Source: Magicicada septendecula (taxonomy: Eukaryota > Arthropoda > Insecta > Hemiptera > Cicadidae). Taken from it: DNA of 64,000 nt. Where the stretch lies: assembly GCA_034769895.1 (NCBI GenBank), contig CM068367.1:86233654-86297653 (forward strand), written 5' to 3'. The position numbers and the translations under genes are program-made. Under the pieces are notes generated by a model. The model ran no database searches. It had not been told where the DNA came from and saw only the letters and a list, made by a program, of their open reading frames with translations. Of the stretch, positions 57,822-64,000 are shown piece by piece (position 1 is the first letter of the stretch; each line of letters opens with the position of its first letter).

Positions 57822-58265
57822 ATACTAGAAGACTATTAATACTAATACTAGAAGAAGGAATATTAGAAGTTAGTTAAGTGCTAGTTTATTATTCTCGGAA
57901 GAAATTAAAATTTTAATTTAAGAATTATCTTTAGTTAAAACTGGATAAATATTCATTTTTAAGAATGGCAATACATGTAGTCGCGCATTCTGGATTTGTT
58001 TGTCTGCCAGAAGTAGGCTAATGTTTTGAGTGAATGCAGTGACTTTACTTACGTACTTGATATTTGCGCTAATAGATAGCGCTCGTGTTGTAATTTGGAT
58101 TCCGTAGTTAAACTACGTGGCCAGGAATACTGTTTCTTAATTTGTTTATTCTACATACGGTACTTAAAGTTTACAAGTGAACTATGCGAGTTTTTTACTT
58201 TTTTATTGTAAAACTTTAAAACTATGGATTCAGTGAACAGTAAATTTGATACTATATAGAAAGCA
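57822..58265. other. Unassigned stretch between hAT elements
   Basis: Starts with a short ACTAGAAG-type repeat. The rest has no motif; it may include the lost 3' end of the IS630-type element. Confidence 0.35.
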
Positions 58266-58273
58266 ATTGTAAG

Positions 58274-58678
58274 CAGGTCCGGCTCCAGGCAGGGGCGGAC
58301 CGTGCCACCGCCCAGGGCGGCAGATTCCGAGATGTTAGGTTTTGAAATTGAAGGAAAAAATAAAATTGTTCACTTAATTTCATCACAATATGTAAGATCA
58401 GTAAGAATTACTTTATGTATAAGTCAGCGGAGTTTAACGAAGAGTCGAAAACCTGACAATGAGTGCTGCCTTGCATGAGTTATCAGCAGATAATACTGCC
58501 CTTTAATATTGCAATTTGATAAACACAACAACGTAAACATTCCTAGTTGTCATTTGAAGGCAATCGCCGTATCTTTAGAGTAGGTCTAGTGTGCGTGAAT
58601 GTGTTGAGAGTTAAAATAGGGAGGAGGCGGTACTCATAAATACTGCACAGAGCGGCAGAAACGCTGGGGCCGGCCCTG
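58274..58678. mobile_element. hAT-type MITE, 405 bp, 8-bp duplication
   Basis: Ends CAGGTCCGGCTCCAG and (complement of the right side) CAGGGCCGGCCCCAG. Flanks ATTGTAAG and ATAGTAAG agree at seven of eight positions. No coding region. Confidence 0.78.
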
Positions 58679-58997
58679 ATAGTAAGAAGGATCGATATTG
58701 GGATCCTAAACCATTTGTGTAAGTGGTACTGTTTCAATTAGCTTTATGTATTTACATTGGGTCACGTAAGTCGGGTTTTATATCTTATTACAATTTTAAT
58801 TATTAAATTATGATAGTAATACGATAATAAACCAATAATACGCCACGAAAATAATTGATAAATTAAAATTGTGTTCCCCAATTTTATCAGATACTATCTA
58901 TATAGAACTAAACTAAATAAAAACGATATTTATGTTACGCATTTAAAAAGAATTAATAACGAAAATTAGGTAGAAACACTATGTATTATATTGGAGG

Positions 58998-59330
58998 CAG
59001 GGGCGCACCAGGAATGGAATTCCTTCTGAGGGGGTCCTCGTTTAGCTTTTTGTGAACAAAACTAAAAAAAACAGAACTCGTTATTTGTATTTACTTTGTT
59101 GTAATAAGGAAAATAAATTTAAAAATAATGAAAACAACATTTTACATTAAAATAGAATAAAATAAAAGATACTGGGAAACTGGGACAAATTCCTTTCATT
59201 TTCGGCGGACACTGATACGTATTGACGTACTGGTGATAAGGTAAAGATTGCCGAGGAAACGTAAAAAAAATCGCTAAATTCTTAGGAAAGAAAAAAATTA
59301 CTGACATTACTTAATCTCGCTGCGCCACTG
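58998..59330. mobile_element. hAT-type MITE, 333 bp, 8-bp duplication
   Basis: Ends CAGGGGCGCACCAGG and (complement of the right side) CAGTGGCGCAGCGAG. Flanks ATTGGAGG and ATTGGCAG differ at one position. A partial, inverted relative lies at 59908-60035. Confidence 0.78.
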
Positions 59331-59661
59331 ATTGGCAGTAATGATGTACAACACAGTTCTTTAAACCTATGCAAAATTCGTTAATAATGATCATCACAAA
59401 CGAAAGGTAAGAATTGCAATTAAGGAATGTCTAGGAATTCGTTCATTCGTTCAAGCCTTTCTTTAGCGACTGGTTCAAGACTTATGATCTGAATACGCGC
59501 CACTGATCATTCTATCTCACGCATGTCTCTTCATTTCTTCATAAGAGCTTCTTTTTTTTGCTATCCTCAATAATTCGTATCCTTTGTCATCCCTCTGTTC
59601 TCCTTCTATCCTCTGTCCCCTATCTTCCCTTCTATCGTGTTCCCAGTAAGTTAATGGCTTC

Positions 59662-59874
59662 TTATCCATGACCGAACCTGTTGAGTTTCAATTCCTTAAT
59701 CCATTTCAATAATTTTCCTTCTCGTTCCATCTTTTCCATCAGTAGGCTATTGTTTCTTACAATGTCCGTCCCTTTTATATTATGCATTTTCCTCCAGGTC
59801 TCCGCATCCCGAAACTTTCGACATAATCCCGAAACTTTCGACCTGCCTTCATATGATAACGATAGGCTGGCCAC
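59662..59874 (-). pseudogene. Possible LINE reverse-transcriptase tail
   Basis: The 70-residue minus-strand frame (KMHNIKGTDIVRNNSLLMEK, then LLKWIKELKLNRFGHG) has the spacing of the RNE-I...LKWxxHLxRM block after LINE RT. The match is weak, and no catalytic motif is present. Confidence 0.4.
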
Positions 59875-59907
59875 ATGTTTCTGCGCAATTCAGCGCCACG
59901 CTCCAGA

Positions 59908-60035
59908 CGTAGCTTGTCAGTAATATTTTCTTTTCCTAGAAATTTAGCGATTTTTGTTTACATTTCCTCGGTAATCTTTTCCTTATCTGGGAATATAGTG
60001 AAAAAATTATTTTTTTTTTTGGCAAAAATAGTTTT
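59908..60035. mobile_element. Partial hAT-type MITE, related to 58998-59330
   Basis: The stretch from GTCAGTAATATTTTC through CCTAGAAATTTAGCG to CTTTTCCTTATC matches the reverse complement of the right part of the 333-bp MITE. It is cut off by the HINE that starts at about 60044. Confidence 0.7.
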
Positions 60036-60043
60036 GTTTTTTA

Positions 60044-61245
60044 TTTCCATGTTCCATAAGGAAATGGAAGTATGGTCATGGCGAAAAAATCGTGTTCGAG
60101 ATAACGGCAGATTCTGATTGTACTACCATCAAAACATGAGAAAAAGTCATTTTTCGAAAAGTGTCTGTGTGTAGAATTTTTTATATGGCAAACGATAGCC
60201 GCAAATTCAAACAGAATCAAATCATTTTTTGCATACAGCCCTGAATTGTAGAGGCCTATTGATTTTGGTGAAGATCGGTTAAGGGAAAGGGGTAGTTTAC
60301 CTGCAACGTTTTACGTTTTAACAAGAGTAAAGTGCTTAATTTTGATAAATAAAGTATCCTGAAAAGAAGGTCATAATAATCCACTGTAGAAAGGTAGATG
60401 AAATATCTATAAATGAAAAGGGTAGTTGAAGGGGGGGGTAATTTTTTTTATAAATTAAAATGGTAGTTGATGATGGAGGAAGTAAATTTTATAAGTTTTA
60501 TATGTGTAATGCGTTATTGACAACAAAGAAGTAGTTTCTATGGAAACATTTCATTTCACTTTAACAAAATTCTATATTTTTTCATTTTAATTTAAATCAT
60601 ATATGAGAGAAAATATATCGTTCGTGACGGGTAAGCATATCTCAATTATCTAATGTTTACGTTTCCATTTTATTATTATGATTACCGCAATAAAAAGGCA
60701 GGCAAGACACACACACACACACACACAAAATTCGCATTATTTCTGGCCTCACTCATGTTTATTTTCTTACATTTGCACGCTTTTTAAATGGAAAGTGCCG
60801 AAACCCACACCAACACAACGCGTGCAAGCCGAAAAAGTGTCCAGCGTGGATAGCGATTTGCTTCCTGTGGATCGCTGGGCAGTGTAACTGCACGTGTTTA
60901 CAGAGGAACGGTTCATAGACAGACTTTTCGTCTTTAGGGAATGAACCCTCTGCAGGATGCTCAGGGTCCATGAGTGACTTTGGAGCGCTTCGGAGGAGGG
61001 ATGATTATCTGCGCAGTTCGGTTTCTTTATAAGAATAAAGTAAGGCTACCTAATTTTTATGGATAAAGTGACTGAAAATAACATTATATTAAACGACTAC
61101 CCCATAATAACAAAACTATCTATAAATAGTGAAATTAGTTTGAGGGTGGGCGATATTTTTTTAGAAATTAGCGAACCGAATTCAAGTAAATTATTTTAAA
61201 CATAAATCTTACAACATGGAAGTCATGTATGGTTCTCCATACCGA
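60044..61245 (+). mobile_element. Compact HINE/DINE-1-like element with a single internal repeat unit
   Basis: The 5' end TTTCCATGTTCCATAAGGAAATGG is followed by the leader GGAAGTATGG, a short GTGTCTGTGTG tract and exactly one copy of the monomer that makes up the 12-kb array (60184-60320). An internal region, a GCAATAAAAAGGCAGGCAAG block with (CA)n follows. The 3' end is ACATGGAAGTCAT plus hairpin GTATGG-TTCT-CCATAC (61227-61242). It lacks coding capacity. A fragment at 60740-61010 does not match the array and may be captured or inserted DNA. Confidence 0.8.
61227..61242 (+). terminator. HINE 3' terminal hairpin
   Basis: Perfect 6-bp stem with TTCT loop just inside the element end. The same hairpin occurs at 15726-15741 (+) and at 18865, 20222, 21100 and 21977 (-) in the array. 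In Helitron-type elements such a hairpin marks the 3' end for rolling-circle transfer. Confidence 0.75.
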
Positions 61246-61455
61246 TTTTTATTATACCGCATTGTGAAAGTTGATGGGCCCATTCATTTATGTCTTTTTC
61301 TGAGGCGTTTTAAAATAGTAGATATGAATTAGTGTACAGGCGAAACCAAAAGGAGCAGTAGTTATGTATCATTTTATTTCTATTTACAGGAAAATTAAAT
61401 TTTTTCGTCGTTAAATTTAAGTATTAGGCCTCGCGGAGTGTTCCGGCTCCACAAC

Positions 61456-62257
61456 TATGGTTGCCAACTTTTTTTGAGGAAAATAACGTAACTTGTCTGT
61501 TGGAAGAGGAAAAAAAAAGTATTTGTAAGAAAAAAAAGTATTATTTAAATTTAAGTTTTTATTGCCTTAAATACATATTTTTTTGTGCTTTTAGCACAAG
61601 CTAACAATTTTTGGTTATCTTTGAGAGTTTGATATCTAGTATTACAATCTAAATCTAGATTTAAATAAATAAATAACTCATTTTTTATTAAATTTATGGA
61701 CGCTCTGTTTCTCTTTTCTGGCCACTTTACATTCATCGCCGAGAAAACTCTTTCAGTGAAAGCTGAGGTTGCGGAAACAGAGGGCAGATAAGAAATAATT
61801 TTTTTTTATATTTGGTAAGTTATCACACGCATTCTTAAGTATATATTGCCACTTTTCAGCAGTATTTTTTTCTGAAAATTCTTTGTCATTATTTGTTGAT
61901 TGTCTTTGGATTTCTTTAAGTCTTATTGACTCGGAATATAAATCACCCATTTTAATATTTAATCTTTTTTACAAAAACGTATAAATAATGATCTAGAAAG
62001 GAAACCGATATGGACTGCCATCTGTCGTTTCGTTCAATAATAAATAATCATTGTTAATCGTGTGTGTTCCGTTCTGTTTTATCTTAGGCATCGATAAATC
62101 GTTCGGAAATTACGTATGAGAGTGTTTCGTTTCGTGCATTACAGTAAAGACTCAAAATAAAGTATTTTCCCATACTTTATTTTTATGCAAAAGTATAAAG
62201 TATATTCACCAAAAATAAAGTAGGATACTTTATTATAAAGTATGGTTGGCAACCCTA
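61456..62257 (-). mobile_element. hAT deletion derivative, TCCACAAC duplication
   Basis: Ends TATGGTTGCCAAC and (complement of the right side) TAGGGTTGCCAACC. A perfect 8-bp TCCACAAC flanks it (61448-61455 and 62258-62265). It keeps only the 3' end of the transposase gene. Confidence 0.88.
61551..61950 (-). pseudogene. hAT transposase C-terminal dimerisation region
   Basis: Two minus-strand frames (61753-61950, 61551-61736) with a frameshift between them. The joint region reads ISYLPSVSATSAFTERVFSA and continues into MNVKWPEKRNRASINLIKNE, the conserved C-terminal hAT block used for dimerisation. Upstream catalytic residues are missing, so the protein is non-functional. Confidence 0.82.
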
Positions 62258-62676
62258 TCCACAACCCACCTACACGGCTGATACAGCGTGTTTCAAAAGT
62301 GTTGTGTTCTGGAAAGCTAGCTTCGATAACCTGTCAACACTTGATCGTACCATTTACAGGAAAATAATAATAGTAGCCTAGGTATCTTTTCAAGTTGATA
62401 AACATAAAAGAAGACGGTGAGAACAGTTTAACATACGCACCTAAAGAATATTTTTAGTAAAAACGAAACAATAACATGCAGTGACACTTATGTGGGGAAC
62501 GTTGATAAGATACAAAATTACACAGCTTTCGATATATCCTCTAAAAATGTCGTTTGGAGAATGAATTTTGTGGAGACGAGGTGGTCAGTTAGGATAGAAA
62601 AGAGTGAATAAAATAATAAAGTATCAAAGAAGATGGACCAGTGATATACATTAATGAAGAATCAGATATGAAGTGA

Positions 62677-63060
62677 ATGCGCAGAAGTTTAGGTTGGGTT
62701 TCCGAGACATCTAGACGAGTTTATACCGTACTAGACAGGAAGAGAAATGAGGACTTTAGACATGAATTGGAGACGTTGAATCTAAACGAACGTAGCGGAT
62801 TCGTATACAGCGGAAAGTTAGAAGTAATCGACATTTGTAAAGGAGTTAGACAAGTTTGTGCCCTCTCACCTGTTTTGTTTAATTCATGCTCAAAAGAAGA
62901 ATTTAATCAACTGAAATTATTAATCAGCGGAAGCATTTATCAACGGAAGACCTATTAACAATATTAGACATGCTGACGATAAAATGTTAATTGCTGCTAC
63001 TAGCATTAGTGACTGGCAACTAACGATGGAAAAGATTTCATAGAAGCAGTAACGTCTGTG
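62677..63060 (+). pseudogene. LINE reverse-transcriptase fragment
   Basis: The frame 62677-62958 contains GVRQVCALSPVLFN (the GVRQGCPLSPLLFN motif of LINE RTs). The next frame continues INGRPINNIRHADDKMLIAA, the catalytic YADD motif with His for Tyr. A frameshift near 62935 and a stop near 63042 end it. Both ends are truncated. Confidence 0.8.
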
Positions 63061-63134
63061 ATCTTGATATAAAACTTACAAAGACAAAAATGACAGTGAA
63101 TTGATACCTTAAGGTTTCACTACCTGCGTCGTAA

Positions 63135-63367
63135 TTATTATAACTACTTTCCGGGCTATCAGGCGTGATCGTATGTTGGTAAAAGCAGACGTTTCAACCA
63201 CTCCGTTGGTGACTATCTTCAGTGCCGGAAGGACTATAAAGTACTGACAACGGTCTCCGTCAGGAACACCATAACACCACAGTACTGTGGCCCAACGGAG
63301 TGGTTGAAACGTTTGCTTTTACAACATAGAACCACGGCCTGATAGCCCGGAAAGGTGGTTATAATAA
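63135..63367. repeat. Fold-back inverted repeat, about 233 bp
   Basis: Arms 63135-63208 and 63289-63367 are imperfect complements, sharing TTTCCGGGCTATCAGGC and CGTTTCAACCACTCCGTTGG. No coding region. Probably a MITE or a head-to-head pair of transposon ends. Confidence 0.8.
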
Positions 63368-64000
63368 ATGGCAGGTAAATTTTCAAGTAACATCAAAACA
63401 TACTCTGATATAATTTGGCAATTTTATTGAAAAATCTTACCAAGAAGAGTGTCATAAATTAATCATCAGTCCATTTGGAGTTACCTAAATCATCGGTCTC
63501 ATTACGCATGTAACCAAAAAAACGAATACCCCTACTCACTGATCTAGTTCCCTACATGTCAGTTTTCGACTCACCACGCGTTTGATTATTGTTTGTGTAT
63601 ACGGATGGGGTGAACTGTTTGTATGTAGAATTAAAAAAAAAAAAAACAATTTATGTACAGTGAATAACCTACCACTGTAATTCATAAACTCCTAGGGGCA
63701 ACACACGGTCTCTCTCTCTCTCTCTCTCCGTGCGCTTTTCACCGGCTTTGTATCACTAGAAATGCGTTTCACAGTTGAACAGTCGCAAAAATCGTTTTCG
63801 CCCCTCCCTCGACAGTTGGCGGCACCAACAAATGTCCATAATTCCTAGACAGCCGAATTGTACCCTCTATTCAAAACTATCCAACCATAAATAGCGTTCT
63901 ATCGTCTCTGTACTTCGCAATAAGCGACTCGGTGCGTACGTTATGCGCGTGCAAATGTTTGCTGCCAAACTGGAAAAACAGTTCGATTATGTAGCAAATA
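63368..64000. other. Terminal stretch without recognisable genes
   Basis: Apart from the (TC)n run, no frame or repeat could be assigned. Base composition is GC-richer in the last 300 bases. Confidence 0.4.
63709..63728. repeat. (TC)n microsatellite
   Basis: About ten TC units in the distal 300 bases. Confidence 0.9.

Noticed and set aside
60678-60971. Overlapping 69- and 70-residue frames inside the compact HINE
   Set aside because: No motif, low complexity at one end, and they overlap on opposite strands; the segment may be captured DNA but nothing supports a gene.
63136-63240. A third hammerhead ribozyme on the minus strand
   Set aside because: CTGAAGA and GAAAC are present, but stem II depends on wobble pairs, the stem III closing pair is lost and no stem I could be formed.

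Overview
The window looks like nuclear DNA of an arthropod, most likely an insect with a large, AT-rich, transposon-laden genome. The evidence is a host gene with long GT-AG introns (mitochondrial seryl-tRNA synthetase), a Helentron-type Helitron, Penelope-like elements (PLEs), Tigger, Sola-like, piggyBac, hAT, mariner and IS630/Tc1 transposons, a tRNA-derived SINE and several LINE tails. The species cannot be named from sequence alone. No prokaryotic features, CRISPR arrays or genuine tRNA/rRNA genes were seen.

Layout. 1-4506: a decayed Helentron (HUH Rep, Pif1-type helicase, AP-endonuclease-like C-terminus), cut by the window edge. 4507-13330: a head-to-tail array of one PLE family on the minus strand, two whole 2.79-kb units flanked by two partial ones; its three unit junctions carry hammerhead-ribozyme motifs. 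At about 13330 the array folds back onto a plus-strand PLE fragment. 13947-25816: an 11.9-kb inverted, satellite-like array built from a non-autonomous Helentron-type element (HINE/DINE-1-like) whose internal repeat of about 157-169 bp has expanded; part of it shows an 877-bp higher-order period. 25817-34799: another plus-strand PLE copy, split by a Tigger (TA duplication), a Sola-like transposon with about 450-bp inverted repeats (AATA duplication) and a Helitron scrap matching the junction at 4.15-4.5 kb in inverted orientation.

36582-52116: the only host gene recognised, mitochondrial seryl-tRNA synthetase, in three coding exons giving 454 residues. Intron 1 (5.6 kb) holds an IS630/Tc1-type deletion derivative, a tRNA-Val-like SINE with target-site duplication and a LINE tail. 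Intron 2 (8.6 kb) holds a probable LTR-element fossil with a gag-like frame and a second PLE family with direct terminal repeats, two further hammerhead motifs and a nested solo LTR.

52.1-64 kb: an intergenic transposon graveyard. It contains a deleted mariner, piggyBac, IS630, four hAT-type deletion derivatives with readable 8-bp duplications (plus a fifth fragment), LINE tails, a fold-back repeat and a compact single copy of the HINE, which serves as the reference for reading the 12-kb array.

Apart from the synthetase there is no host pathway here. The main biological story is transposon stratigraphy: rolling-circle elements seeding a satellite, tandem ribozyme-bearing PLEs, and elements nested in one another with insertion scars that allow relative dating. 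All identifications are by reading motifs and repeats by eye; no database search was run.
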